64,000 bases of DNA. It comes from Arthrobacter sp. OV608. GTDB lineage: Bacteria > Actinomycetota > Actinomycetes > Actinomycetales > Micrococcaceae. A program made the position numbers and the translations under genes. The notes beneath the pieces were generated by a model, which did no database searches, had not been told where the DNA came from, and was given only the letters and a program-made list of their open reading frames with translations. Of this stretch, positions 1 to 9,071 are shown in pieces. The DNA is taken from NCBI GenBank assembly GCA_900110595.1, contig FOEZ01000016.1, positions 29,786 to 93,785 of the forward strand. Reading direction: 5' to 3'. Within the stretch, counting starts at the first letter, position 1. The number at the start of each line of letters is the position of its first letter.

Positions 1-75
1 CAGGGTGCCGCGGGGAGCGGCGGCCAGCACCATGAGGGCCCGCAGGCTCACGTCGGCAAAAGCGTTGATTTTCAT
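1..75 (-). CDS. Rrf2-family transcriptional regulator (5' part only)
   Basis: Only the first 25 codons are present, read leftward from an ATG at 75; the rest lies beyond the left edge. The peptide starts MKINAFADVSLRALMVLAAA, the typical N-terminal helix of Rrf2-type winged-helix regulators (NsrR/RsrR/IscR relatives). Some members bind an Fe-S cluster, but the cysteines that would show this lie outside the window. Family assignment is by resemblance of a short segment only. Confidence 0.6.
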   Translation of the reverse strand, partial: MKINAFADVSLRALMVLAAAPRGTL

Positions 76-90
76 GGGCCACGTCCCGGT

Positions 91-591
91 CTAGTCCACC
101 CAAATGGTGGGCTCGCTGGCGTCTGCCGCAAGTTCGCCGAACTCCCACGTCCGGTTCCCGGCATCGGGAGAGTACGGCAGTACGGCGGCAAAGACCTGGC
201 CGTCGCGGTGCTCGGTGGCAACATGGATGGCGTCTGACTCTTCCTCCACCAGGAGGATGTCGCAGACCACCGCAGCAGCCCGGAAATCTTCCCGGTTCTG
301 CCGCAGCAGCGCGGTGAGGTCGCTGATCATGCCGTCGGCGTCGAAGTCGCCGTCAGAACCCTCTTCAGCGTCCGCGGGCGAGACGGCAACCATGCGGACT
401 TCGCCGTCGGTCTGCACCGTCAGGGCGAAGGGCAGGAAGCCCCCGTTGCGCTGGAGCTGCTCCTGGGCGGCGCTGATACCCGTACCCAAGAGGTTCTCAA
501 GGTCCGTAGCAGTGCTTTCCGGGACGGAGTCGCGCCAGGATGCCTGCCCTCCGGTACCTGGTGCGGCCTCCAGTCCGTTGTCCTCGGCCAT
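91..591 (-). CDS. Conserved hypothetical protein, 166 aa
   Basis: An acidic 166-residue protein with no recognised domain. It has no signal peptide or membrane segment, and so is probably cytosolic. The start is the ATG at 591, which leaves 7 nt to the end of the phosphomannomutase gene; the reading frame stays open further upstream but would then overlap that gene. The middle has an Asp/Glu/Gly-rich stretch (about residues 80-90) followed by alternating hydrophobic strands (AAVVCDILLVEEE). It lies on the same strand just downstream of phosphomannomutase and is probably co-transcribed with it. Function unknown. Confidence 0.7.
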   Translation of the reverse strand: MAEDNGLEAAPGTGGQASWRDSVPESTATDLENLLGTGISAAQEQLQRNGGFLPFALTVQTDGEVRMVAVSPADAEEGSDGDFDADGMISDLTALLRQNREDFRAAAVVCDILLVEEESDAIHVATEHRDGQVFAAVLPYSPDAGNRTWEFGELAADASEPTIWVD

Positions 592-598
592 GCGGCGG

Positions 599-2017
599 CT
601 AGGCCCGGACGATCGAGAGGACGTGGTCGCGGATCCGCTCCATCGTGGAGCGGTCGGTGGCCTCGACGTTGAGCCGGAGGAACGGTTCGGTATTGGACGG
701 ACGCAGGTTGAACCAGTAGCTGCCGTCGTTGGCCGTGAACGTGCTGCCGTCCATTGTGTCGATGGTGAGGTCTTCGCCCTCGAATGCGAGCCGTACCCGC
801 TCCACGGCTGCCGCCTTGTCTTCGACTTCGGAGTTGATTTCACCGGATGAGACGTACGGTTCGTACTCGCGGCCCAGCTCAGACAACGGCCCGTCCTGCT
901 CGCCGAGGGCTGCCAGGACGTGCATCGCGGCCAGCATGCCCGTGTCCGCATTCCAGAAGTCACGGAAGTAGAAGTGGGCTGAGTGCTCTCCGCCGAACAC
1001 CGCCCCTTCCTCTGCCATGACTGCCTTGATGAAGGAATGGCCGACGCGCGTGCGGACTGGCCGGCCGCCGTCGTGCTCCACCAGTTCCGCCACAGCGCGG
1101 GAGGTGAGGAGGTTGTGGATGATGGTGGGGGTTGTTTCGCCCAGGGCCTTGGCGCGGGCAATTTCGCGCCGGGCCACCATTCCCGTAATGGCCGACGGCG
1201 AGACGGGCTCGCCCTTCTCGTCGATGACGAAGCAGCGGTCGGCGTCGCCGTCGAAGGCCAGGCCGATATCTGCGCCGTGACGCACCACTGCTGCCTGCAG
1301 GTCGCGGAGGTTCTCCGGCTCCAGCGGATTGGCGGGGTGATTGGGGAAGGAGCCATCAAGCTCGAAGTACAGGGGAACGATGTCCAGGGGCAGCTTGGGG
1401 AGCAGGGCGTCGCCCAGGACTGCCGGGGTGGTCAGGCCGGCCATGCCGTTGCCTGCGTCCACCACTACTTTCAGGGGGCGTGAGCCGGACAGGTCCACCA
1501 GCTTGCGCAGGTACTCGGCATAGTCCTTGAGGACGTCGCGGACGCTGATCTGGCCGCGCTGTTCAACGGCGGGGATGGAGCCGGTGTTGAGGTACTGCTC
1601 GGCGAGCGCCTGGATGTCCTTGAGGCCGGTTTCGGAGGAGATGGGCACGGCCCCGGCTTTGGACATCTTGATGCCGTTGTAGCCGGCGGGGTTGTGGCTG
1701 GCTGTGAAGGTGGCACCGGCACGGTTGTAGAAACCGCAGGCGAAGTAGAGCTCATCGGTGGAGATCAGGTCCAGGAGTTCGACGTCGGCGCCGCGGGCTG
1801 CTGCACCATTGGCGAACGCCTTGCTGAACTCGGGGGACGAAGGGCGCATGTCGCCGCCCACCAGGATGGTCTGTCCCTGGAGCTGCAGGATGTCCACAAA
1901 CGCGGCCCCCACGGCTTCGACGATTTCGGCCGTGATCGACTCGCCCACGATGCCGCGGACGTCGTACGCCTTGAAGGATGCCGAGAGGTCAAAAGTCGCT
2001 GTCTGTTCGCTAGTCAC
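599..2017 (-). CDS. manB: Phosphomannomutase/phosphoglucomutase
   Basis: A 472-residue alpha-D-phosphohexomutase that interconverts hexose 6-phosphates and 1-phosphates, supplying GDP-mannose or glucose-1-phosphate for wall glycans. The four-domain family markers are visible: the phosphoserine loop TASHNPAGYNG, the metal loop DGDADRC, the sugar-binding loop GGEHSAH, and a C-terminal phosphate-binding region RPSNTEPFLR. The length is normal for bacterial ManB/ManA-type PMMs. It starts with GTG; there is no clear Shine-Dalgarno, but TAAGAT lies exactly 7 nt before the start, suggesting a leaderless message. It is divergent from recQ and followed closely by a hypothetical gene. PMM and PGM specificity cannot be separated from sequence alone. 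Confidence 0.9.
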   Translation of the reverse strand: MTSEQTATFDLSASFKAYDVRGIVGESITAEIVEAVGAAFVDILQLQGQTILVGGDMRPSSPEFSKAFANGAAARGADVELLDLISTDELYFACGFYNRAGATFTASHNPAGYNGIKMSKAGAVPISSETGLKDIQALAEQYLNTGSIPAVEQRGQISVRDVLKDYAEYLRKLVDLSGSRPLKVVVDAGNGMAGLTTPAVLGDALLPKLPLDIVPLYFELDGSFPNHPANPLEPENLRDLQAAVVRHGADIGLAFDGDADRCFVIDEKGEPVSPSAITGMVARREIARAKALGETTPTIIHNLLTSRAVAELVEHDGGRPVRTRVGHSFIKAVMAEEGAVFGGEHSAHFYFRDFWNADTGMLAAMHVLAALGEQDGPLSELGREYEPYVSSGEINSEVEDKAAAVERVRLAFEGEDLTIDTMDGSTFTANDGSYWFNLRPSNTEPFLRLNVEATDRSTMERIRDHVLSIVRA

Positions 2018-2030
2018 GGGCTTTATCTTA
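2018..2030 (-). promoter_or_regulatory. Putative leaderless -10 box of manB
   Basis: TAAGAT (2025-2030 on the minus strand) is followed by 7 nt and then the GTG start. This fits the actinobacterial pattern in which transcription begins at the start codon. No convincing -35 is seen. Confidence 0.4.
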
Positions 2031-2170
2031 CGTGGACGGTGGAGGTCCCTGTGGAGGGCCGGTCGAGCCGCGGTACGTGACGCTGGCTCTTAGAGGTGCC
2101 GCAGCCCCGTATTTCCACATAGCGCCCCTGCCCGGCGCCGGGTGTCAGGGGCGGCTGGGATACTGAATCA

Positions 2171-4396
2171 ATGGTCGATAACCAGTACGCAACAGCAACT
2201 TCAGAGCCTGCCCCGGATTTTGACGGCTTGCCGGGCGCTGCACCGTCCGGGGCCCCCGTTTCTGCTTCCTCAACCTCCGGCGAAGCACTGGCGGTCCTCC
2301 GCGAGCTCGTGGGGCATCCGGAAGCTGCCTTCCATGAGGGACAGTTCGAGGCCATCGAGGCGCTGGTGGACGGCGCCCGGAGGGCTTTGGTGGTCCAACG
2401 CACCGGCTGGGGCAAATCGGCCGTCTACTTTGTGGCGTCCCTACTGCTGCGCCGCCGCGGAGCCGGGCCCACGCTTATTGTCTCGCCGCTCCTGGCACTG
2501 ATGCGGGACCAGGTGGCCGCCGCCGCCCGCGCCGGAGTGCGTGCCGTTGCCATCAACTCCGCCAACCAGCTGGAGTGGGACAGTGTTCGTGAACAGCTCG
2601 CCACAGACCAGGTGGACGTCCTGCTGGTCTCCCCGGAACGGCTCACCAACCCCTCTTTCCGCGAAACCCAGCTGCCGGAGCTGATCCGGCGCACGGGCCT
2701 GCTGGTGATCGATGAAGCGCACTGCATTTCCGACTGGGGCCACGACTTCCGCCCTGACTACCGCCGCATCGCGGACCTGATCACCCAACTACCGGATTCC
2801 GTTCCGGTGCTCGCCACCACGGCCACGGCCAACTCACGGGTGGTCCATGACATCGAGGAGCAGCTGGGGGACGGGGTGCTCACCATCCGCGGTTCCCTGG
2901 GACGTGACTCCCTGCGGATGGGTGTCCTGTCCTTGCCGGACTCGAAGCAACGCCTGGGCTGGCTGCTGACCCACCTGGCTGATCTTCCCGGCAGCGGCAT
3001 TATCTATACCCTTACCGTGTCCGCGGCCGAGGACACCGCGCGGCTCCTCGCCGAAGCCGGCCACCACGTGCTGGCCTATACCGGCCGGACGGACCCGGCG
3101 GACAGGGAGCGTGCCGAGCAGCTGCTGAAGGACAACCAGGTCAAAGCCCTGGTGGCCACCTCGGCCCTGGGGATGGGCTTCGACAAACCGGACCTGGGTT
3201 TTGTGGTCCACCTCGGGGCGCCGTCGTCCCCGGTGGCGTACTACCAGCAGGTGGGCCGCGCGGGACGAGGTGCCGCCAACGCCGACGTCCTGCTGCTGCC
3301 GGGCGCGGAGGACCGGGACATCTGGCAGTACTTTGCCACTGCTTCCATGCCGTCCGAAGAAAAGGCCGCGGCAGTCCTCACCGCCTTGGGTGACGCCGGA
3401 ACGGCGCTCTCCACGGTTGCCCTGGAGGCACGCGTGGACCTCCGGCGTACTCCGCTGGAACTGCTGCTCAAGGTCCTGTCCGTTGACGGCGCCGTGGAAC
3501 GGGTGGGCGGCGGGTGGCGGGCCACCGGGCAGCCCTGGGTCTATGACGCCGAGCGGTACCGGCGGATCGCCGAGGCGCGTGTGGACGAGCAGGACTCCAT
3601 GGTCATCTATCAGGACACCGCAGGGTGCCGGATGGAATACATCACCTCCGTCCTCGATGACGAAACCGCTGCCCCTTGTGGCCGGTGCGACAACTGCGCC
3701 GGCCGGTGGTTTCCGGCAGAGATCGCGGAGGCTGCTACGGAGGCAGCCAGCCAGACGCTCAGCCGCGCAGGCGGCGTCCTGGAGGCCCGCTTGCAGTGGC
3801 CCAGCGGTATGGACCGGCTGGGCGTTCCGGTCAAGGGAAAGCTCAAGCCGGGGGAGGGGCTCGCGGAAGGCCGTGTCCTGGCAAGGCTGACCGACCTCGG
3901 CTGGGGCGGCGCACTGCGGGAGCTATTTGCCGCGGGAGCTGAGGACCGGCCGGTGGATCCGGGCATGCTTCAGGCCTGTGTGCAGGTCCTGAAAGAGTGG
4001 GGCGCCGGGGACAGCCGCACGCCGGGATGGAGTGGCGTTGGCAGGCCGGCTGCCATCGTCAGTATTCCCTCCCGGAGCAAGCCGCAACTCGTGGAATCCC
4101 TGGCCCGGGGAATTTCAGAGATCGGGCGGATCCCCTACCTCGGGGCGCTGGAGTTGGCACACGGCGGTCCCACTGGGGGCCGCGGCGGCAACAGCGCCTA
4201 CAGACTGGCGGGCGTCTGGGACCGTTTAGTGCCGGGGCCCGAGCTTGAGGCTGCGCTCGGCGGCCTCAACGGCCAGGCCGTGATGCTGATTGATGACCTG
4301 GCGGACAGTCGGTGGACCTTGACGGTCGCCGGCCGCGCCCTTCGGCAAGCGGGTGCGGGAGCTGTCCTTCCGCTCGTGCTGGCCCAGGCGGGTTGA
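2171..4396 (+). CDS. recQ: RecQ-family DNA helicase with C-terminal phosphoribosyltransferase-like domain
   Basis: A 741-residue superfamily 2 helicase that should unwind DNA 3'-5' at forks and repair intermediates. Walker A is TGWGKSAVYF, motif II is the DEAH variant DEAHCISDWGHDFRPDYR, and motif VI is QQVGRAGRG. The RecQ zinc site follows (C...CGRCDNC, about residues 490-515). The usual HRDC domain is absent. Instead the last ~200 residues resemble a type I phosphoribosyltransferase, with a PRPP-loop-like VMLIDDLADSRWTLT near residue 705. Whether that domain binds PRPP is unknown. The gene is divergent from manB. The start is preceded by GATACT and 6 nt, with no clear ribosome-binding site. 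Helicase call certain, C-terminal call inferred. Confidence 0.9.
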   Translation: MVDNQYATATSEPAPDFDGLPGAAPSGAPVSASSTSGEALAVLRELVGHPEAAFHEGQFEAIEALVDGARRALVVQRTGWGKSAVYFVASLLLRRRGAGPTLIVSPLLALMRDQVAAAARAGVRAVAINSANQLEWDSVREQLATDQVDVLLVSPERLTNPSFRETQLPELIRRTGLLVIDEAHCISDWGHDFRPDYRRIADLITQLPDSVPVLATTATANSRVVHDIEEQLGDGVLTIRGSLGRDSLRMGVLSLPDSKQRLGWLLTHLADLPGSGIIYTLTVSAAEDTARLLAEAGHHVLAYTGRTDPADRERAEQLLKDNQVKALVATSALGMGFDKPDLGFVVHLGAPSSPVAYYQQVGRAGRGAANADVLLLPGAEDRDIWQYFATASMPSEEKAAAVLTALGDAGTALSTVALEARVDLRRTPLELLLKVLSVDGAVERVGGGWRATGQPWVYDAERYRRIAEARVDEQDSMVIYQDTAGCRMEYITSVLDDETAAPCGRCDNCAGRWFPAEIAEAATEAASQTLSRAGGVLEARLQWPSGMDRLGVPVKGKLKPGEGLAEGRVLARLTDLGWGGALRELFAAGAEDRPVDPGMLQACVQVLKEWGAGDSRTPGWSGVGRPAAIVSIPSRSKPQLVESLARGISEIGRIPYLGALELAHGGPTGGRGGNSAYRLAGVWDRLVPGPELEAALGGLNGQAVMLIDDLADSRWTLTVAGRALRQAGAGAVLPLVLAQAG

Positions 4397-4465
4397 CCCA
4401 AGGGCTGATGTGCCGGGGCCGGGTAAGGGCCGGCTGTTATTACCCGCCTGTTGTTAACCGCCTGT

Positions 4466-5899
4466 TCAGACCCGCTGCGCCTTGCGCTGGCTGACTTCCG
4501 CCCCAGCGTGGCGCGGCAGGAAGAGGCTGTCTGCGGTGCTTGCGAGCATCAGCACCGTCATGGCGAGGAATGCCCCGCGGAAGGGCCCGGCGGAGTCGTC
4601 AGGGAAGGTGCTGAGCCCGTCGAACACACGGATCAGCAGGGCGCCCACTGCAATGCCTGAACCGGTGGCGAGCTGCACCAGGGTGGCGGACACCGAGTTC
4701 GCGGACGTCAGCTGCGCCGGCGCGATATCCGCGTACTGCACGGAGGCATAGGCGGAGAAGCCGATGGAGCGGAAGGCGCCGCTGCAGACCAGCAGGGCGA
4801 ACGTCAGGGGCTGCGGCGTGTCCGGGGTCAGCAGGGCGCAGAGGGCGAAGGTGGCCCCTGAAGCGAGAGATGCGAACACCAGCATGGCCCGGAAACCGAA
4901 GCGCCGGATCAGCGGTGTTGTGGCCGGCTTGATGCCGATGTTGCCGATAAAAACGGCCGCCACCATGGCCCCGGCATGCAGCGGGGACCAGCCGAAACCT
5001 GCCTGGAACATCAGCGGCAGGAGGAAGGGAACTGAGCTGATGGTCAAGCGGTAGGCAAAACCGCCGGTGGCCATAGCCCGGAACGTACGGGTGCGGAACA
5101 CCCCGAGATCAAAGAGCGGATGAGGGGCCCGGCGCATCCACAGGACTGCGCAGGTAAGGAATATCAGGCCCAATCCGGCACTCAAGGCCGCCCAGGCGGC
5201 TTCAGGGTGGGTGCTCACCAGTTCGAGTCCCACTACCACGGCACCCACGCCCAGCGTGGTGAGGAGCAGCCCGAGCCAGTCCAGCCGCCGGTCCCGGTCA
5301 CCTGCCACTGACGGGACCAGCCGCAGGGCCGCGATGAAAGCAGCAACACCCAGCGGAAGGTTGATCAGGAAGATCCAGTGCCAGGACAGATACGTGGTCA
5401 AGGCCCCACCCACCAGAGGGGCAAGAACAGGTGCCAGCAGCCCGGGCCACACCAGGAATGCCGTAGCGCGGAGCAGGTCGGCTTTGGGCGTGCCGCGCAG
5501 GACAAGGAGGGTGCCCACCGGAACCATCATGGCGCCGCCGAACCCCTGCGCAACCCGGCTGAGGGTCAGCAGGGTGAGGTCCTGGCTCAGTGAACACGCC
5601 AGCGAAGCAAGGGTGAACATGGCGATGGCCAGGCAGAAAACGCGGCGCGCGCCGAGCCGTTCCGCCAGCCAGCCGCTGAACGGTATGCCCATGGCAACCG
5701 TCAGCAGGTAGGCCGTCATGGTGATGTTCACATCCGCGGCCGGCACGTGGAAGTCGGCGGCAATGTTCGGGATGGCCGTGGTGAGGACGGTGCCGTCGAG
5801 GAACTCCATAAAAAACGTGGCGGCCACCAGCAGTGCCAGGCGGGGACTCCATGCCTGGGCGGTGCCGGGCGCGCTGTCCACAGTGTTGCTTGCTGCCAT
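4466..5899 (-). CDS. MFS transporter, DHA2 (EmrB/QacA-like) family
   Basis: A 477-residue polytopic membrane protein, probably a proton-driven drug exporter. It begins with a short polar leader and then TM1 (LALLVAATFFMEFLDGTVLTT), whose D..TVL..A.P motif marks the DHA2 (14-helix) group. Motif A (GWLAERLGARRVF) lies in the loop after TM2, and a WHWIFLINLP segment is typical of DHA2 proteins. It is convergent with recQ, and no regulator gene is adjacent. The substrate cannot be predicted. Confidence 0.85.
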   Translation of the reverse strand: MAASNTVDSAPGTAQAWSPRLALLVAATFFMEFLDGTVLTTAIPNIAADFHVPAADVNITMTAYLLTVAMGIPFSGWLAERLGARRVFCLAIAMFTLASLACSLSQDLTLLTLSRVAQGFGGAMMVPVGTLLVLRGTPKADLLRATAFLVWPGLLAPVLAPLVGGALTTYLSWHWIFLINLPLGVAAFIAALRLVPSVAGDRDRRLDWLGLLLTTLGVGAVVVGLELVSTHPEAAWAALSAGLGLIFLTCAVLWMRRAPHPLFDLGVFRTRTFRAMATGGFAYRLTISSVPFLLPLMFQAGFGWSPLHAGAMVAAVFIGNIGIKPATTPLIRRFGFRAMLVFASLASGATFALCALLTPDTPQPLTFALLVCSGAFRSIGFSAYASVQYADIAPAQLTSANSVSATLVQLATGSGIAVGALLIRVFDGLSTFPDDSAGPFRGAFLAMTVLMLASTADSLFLPRHAGAEVSQRKAQRV

Positions 5900-6000
5900 C
5901 TGCCCATCCTCTCACCGCCCCGGCCTGCGGAACTTCTGGTGTCCGTACCCCGGACGGGAGGAAGACAACGGCCCGCCTTGCGGTCCAGGGGAAACGCAAA

Positions 6001-6024
6001 AGGCCCCGGTCCAGGACCGGGGCC
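6001..6024 (-). terminator. Rho-independent terminator after tRNA-Ser(GCT)
   Basis: Arms 6002-6012 and 6014-6024 are complementary (GGCCCCGGTCC/GGACCGGGGCC). On the minus strand the hairpin is followed by TTTTGCGTTT. It lies 6 nt beyond the 3' end of the tRNA. Confidence 0.75.
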
Positions 6025-6030
6025 AAACGC

Positions 6031-6117
6031 GGAGACGGGGGGATTTGAACCCCCGGTGGAGTTGTGCCCCACACTTCATTAGCAGTGAAGCCCATTCGGC
6101 CGCTCTGGCACGTCTCC
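6031..6117 (-). tRNA. tRNA-Ser (anticodon GCT)
   Basis: An 87-nt class II tRNA with a long variable arm. The acceptor arms GGAGACG/CGTCTCC pair perfectly, the T-arm contains GGTTCAAATCC, and the anticodon stem CTTCA/TGAAG encloses the loop CTGCTAA, giving anticodon GCU, which reads AGC/AGU serine codons. CCA is not encoded. Confidence 0.95.
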
Positions 6118-6139
6118 AATTGCTATTCCTAGCCCACCA

Positions 6140-6169
6140 AGGATACGCAGATCCGGCCATCCAGCGCAA
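6140..6169 (-). promoter_or_regulatory. Promoter of tRNA-Ser(GCT)
   Basis: On the minus strand TTGCGC (6164-6169) and TATCCT (6140-6145) are separated by 18 bp, a good vegetative sigma-factor promoter. It lies about 23 bp before the tRNA 5' end. Confidence 0.55.
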
Positions 6170-6212
6170 AACGGGCCGCCAGGAACTCCCGAGCAGCAGG
6201 CCAAGGATAATC

Positions 6213-6740
6213 TCACGGGCGAAATACAGGCTGCCCGGGCCGTACCATCCGGATTTCACGCAGGTTTTCCCATTCCGGGATCACGTCGGCGGCCCCGTCG
6301 GGGGCAAAACCGAAGTGCCCGTAAAAACCGATGGCCTGCGCATTGTCCGCCGCCACCCACAGGCTCGCCGCCTCGCCGTCCAGCGCTGCCTCGAGGAGCC
6401 GCCGTCCCAGGCCCAGCCCCTGGTGCGACTCCAGCAGGTACAGCCCCCAGAGTTCCAGGTCCCCGGACGACGGCGGCGCGAACCCGTGCGAAGAAGCTCC
6501 CCGCTCCCGGCGGACGCCCGAAAAACCCACCAAGGCGCCGGCATCGGTTGCCACCCAAGCGTCTGCCGGCCGGTCGGCTCCCAGCAGATGGTGCCAGAGC
6601 CGCAGCCGGTCTGCAGGATCCACCGAGGCAAGGAATTCCTCAGACAGCATTCCGCGGTAGGTCTCCTGCCAGCAGCGGACGTGGACCTCCGCCAGCTGCT
6701 CCACATCGCCGGCCGCAGCCCGGCGCACCGCCAGTGCCAA
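6213..6740 (-). CDS. GNAT-family N-acetyltransferase
   Basis: A protein of about 175 residues that should transfer an acetyl group from acetyl-CoA to an amine on an unknown substrate. The N-terminal VRRAAAGDVEQLAEVHVRCW and the acetyl-CoA loop QGLGLGRRLLEAAL (Q/RxxGxG/A), followed by NAQAIGFYGHFGF, are typical of the GNAT fold. No ATG fits. The TTG at 6740 or GTG at 6728 are the likely starts, 2 or 14 nt after the stop of the upstream peptidase, so translation is probably coupled to it. Confidence 0.8.
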   Translation of the reverse strand: MALAVRRAAAGDVEQLAEVHVRCWQETYRGMLSEEFLASVDPADRLRLWHHLLGADRPADAWVATDAGALVGFSGVRRERGASSHGFAPPSSGDLELWGLYLLESHQGLGLGRRLLEAALDGEAASLWVAADNAQAIGFYGHFGFAPDGAADVIPEWENLREIRMVRPGQPVFRP

Positions 6741-6742
6741 GG

Positions 6743-8986
6743 CTACGAGGCCCCGCCGGCCAGCGCCTTCCAGAGGAAATGGTGGCTTCGGGCTTGCAGG
6801 GCGGCGGCCTGCCGGTTGTCCGACGCTCCGGCGTGACCGCCCTCGAGGGCTTCGTGGAACCAGACGTTGGGGATGCCCATGGCCAGCATCCTGGCAGCCA
6901 TCTTCCGCGCCTGCACCGGGCCCACCCTGTCGTCCGAGGTAGCCGTCCAGATAAACGTCTCCGGGTACTCCACCCCGTCTTTGAGCAGGTGGTACGGAGA
7001 AAAGGTGCGGATGTACTCCCACTGCTCCGGGACATCCGGGTCGCCGTACTCGGCGATCCAGGAGTGGCCCGCGGAAAGCCTGGTGTAGCGGCGCATATCC
7101 AGCAGCGGCACGCCGCAGGAGACAGCCCCGAACAATTCCGGGTATTGGGTCAGCATGTTTCCCACCAGCAGGCCGCCGTTGGATCCGCCCACGCAGCCCA
7201 GCCGTTCCGGTGAGGTGACGCCGCGCGAGATGAGGTGCCGGGCTACGGCCGCGAAGTCCTGGTACGCCTTGTGCCGGTTTTCCTGCAGGGCCGCCCGGTG
7301 CCAGGAGGGCCCGTATTCGCCGCCGCCGCGGATGTTCGCCACCACATACACACCGCCCCGGGAGTGAGGCGCATCCCCGTTGGTGCCGGCGGACAGGGAC
7401 GTCCGGCGTTCCAGCCAGGCCCTGCCCACGGTGCCGCTGTAGGCGGGAGTGCGGGAGACCTCGAAACCGCCGTAGCCGGACAGCTGCGTCGGGTTCTGCC
7501 CGTCCAGTGCCAGCTCCCGCGAGGCCACCTGGAAGTAGGGAACCCGGGTGCCGTCGTCGGACACGGCGAAGTGCTGCTGCACTTCATAGTTCTCGTCGGC
7601 AAAGAACGACGGCGACGTCTTCACCACGGCGTGCCGGCTCACCACTCCACCGTTCCCGACAGACGCGCGCTCCAGGGTGCCCCGCATCAGCGTGCTGGGG
7701 GTAGTGAAGCCCGTGGCGACGAGCCAGAAGTCGTTGCCCGCACCGCCGTCGGCCTCGTCTTCGTCGTCCACGGCGTAGGCGTTGACGTCATGCAGCGGCG
7801 GGCAGGCGTCAAGCAGCGAAGACTCCCAGGCCGCCTCAGGGGATGCGCCGGGCCGGGACGGATCAAGCACCCGGATCTCGGAGGAGACGTCCTTCAGGAG
7901 GTTCAGCAGCAGGAAACTCCGGGTCCAGCTCCAGGACTGCAGGGATGTGTTGGCGTCGGGGGTGAACAACACGGAAACGTCGCGTGAGCCCGCCAGGTAG
8001 TCCTCAAACGGCGCAGCGAGGAGCGAACCGGCCGGATACGTGACGCCGTCGAGCGACCAGTCCTGCTGGGGCCGGAACAGCAGCCACTCACGGTGGGCGC
8101 TGACATTGACGTCGGTGGGAACATCGATCACCACCCAGGAGCCATCCAGCAGCACGGCGTTGCTGCGGTTGTAGAAATCGATGTAGTCAACGGCGAAGGT
8201 CCGTTCGAAGCCAGGTGTCGAGTCGTGCGCCACCACGGCCATCATGTGGTTCTCGGGCACCTCGAAGAGGCGGGGAGCATCAGGCAGGGAGTCGCCGCGC
8301 TTGAGGGTGACGGCGGTCCGGGCGTAGGAGGAAGCCGTCCTCGGAAGTCCATCAGCGGTGGAGGCGACCAGCAGCGTGTCCGCATCCAGCCACGAAACGT
8401 GGCCCTTCGCCGTCGGCAGGTCAAAGCCGCCCTGCGCCGGGTCCACGAAGGTCCGCGTTTCGACGTCGAATTCCCGGTACCGGTTGGCGTCGCCGCCGTC
8501 CGGGGACAAAGCCAGCAGCGCATGCCGGTACGGTTCACCGTCGGCCGGACGGAGGAAGGTGGCGCCGTGGAAGACCCATTCTTCGCCTTCAGCAGCGGAG
8601 AGGGCGTCGACGTCCAGCAGGACGTCCCATTCCGGGGCATCGGTGCAGTAGCTCTCCCATGTGGTGCGGCGCCAGAGTCCCTTGGGGTTCTGCTGGTCCT
8701 TCCAGAAGTTGTAGTACCAGTCGCCGCGCTTGCCCACCATGGCGATCCGGTCGGTGGAGTCAAGCACCTCCAGGATGCTGCCCTCCAGCTGCACATAGTC
8801 GGCGTCTTCCAGCAGGTCCTCCGTGCGGGAGTTCTGCTCCTTTACCCAGGCAAGCTGTTCCTCGCCGTAGATGTCCTCAAGCCAGACGTTCTCGTCTGTG
8901 GGCTCGGGCGCGATGCCTTGGGGATCGGTGCCGGATGAGTTGCCGAAACCGGGGGCGGGCGCTGGATCAGCTGCAGTGGTGGTCAT
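6743..8986 (-). CDS. Prolyl oligopeptidase-family serine peptidase (S9A)
   Basis: A 747-residue cytosolic peptidase expected to cut short peptides after proline. It has an N-terminal beta-propeller region and a C-terminal alpha/beta-hydrolase domain. The nucleophile elbow is GGSNGGLLVGNM (Ser), the acid is in ATSDDRVGP (Asp) and the His in LEGGHAG. The oxyanion-region motif GGGEYGPSWHRAAL precedes them, as in family S9A. The start chosen is the ATG at 8986; another in-frame ATG lies 9 nt upstream. It is divergent from the FAD protein, and the acetyltransferase follows immediately. Confidence 0.9.
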   Translation of the reverse strand: MTTTAADPAPAPGFGNSSGTDPQGIAPEPTDENVWLEDIYGEEQLAWVKEQNSRTEDLLEDADYVQLEGSILEVLDSTDRIAMVGKRGDWYYNFWKDQQNPKGLWRRTTWESYCTDAPEWDVLLDVDALSAAEGEEWVFHGATFLRPADGEPYRHALLALSPDGGDANRYREFDVETRTFVDPAQGGFDLPTAKGHVSWLDADTLLVASTADGLPRTASSYARTAVTLKRGDSLPDAPRLFEVPENHMMAVVAHDSTPGFERTFAVDYIDFYNRSNAVLLDGSWVVIDVPTDVNVSAHREWLLFRPQQDWSLDGVTYPAGSLLAAPFEDYLAGSRDVSVLFTPDANTSLQSWSWTRSFLLLNLLKDVSSEIRVLDPSRPGASPEAAWESSLLDACPPLHDVNAYAVDDEDEADGGAGNDFWLVATGFTTPSTLMRGTLERASVGNGGVVSRHAVVKTSPSFFADENYEVQQHFAVSDDGTRVPYFQVASRELALDGQNPTQLSGYGGFEVSRTPAYSGTVGRAWLERRTSLSAGTNGDAPHSRGGVYVVANIRGGGEYGPSWHRAALQENRHKAYQDFAAVARHLISRGVTSPERLGCVGGSNGGLLVGNMLTQYPELFGAVSCGVPLLDMRRYTRLSAGHSWIAEYGDPDVPEQWEYIRTFSPYHLLKDGVEYPETFIWTATSDDRVGPVQARKMAARMLAMGIPNVWFHEALEGGHAGASDNRQAAALQARSHHFLWKALAGGAS

Positions 8987-9058
8987 GCGCCCCATCCAAA
9001 CAACATCGGCAGACGGCTGGCAAGTCAAGCGCCGGGCGCATAGTTTCTTTCCAGCCCG

Positions 9059-9071
9059 TACGCTGGATGCC
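9059..9071 (+). promoter_or_regulatory. Putative leaderless -10 box of the FAD/NAD(P)-binding protein gene
   Basis: TACGCT (9059-9064) stands 7 nt before the GTG start at 9072, and no Shine-Dalgarno is visible. The arrangement matches other putative leaderless starts in this window. Confidence 0.4.

Noticed and set aside
5718-6836. A 372-codon plus-strand frame spanning the tRNA-Ser(GCT)
   Set aside because: Crosses a tRNA and two minus-strand genes, and has no recognisable domain.
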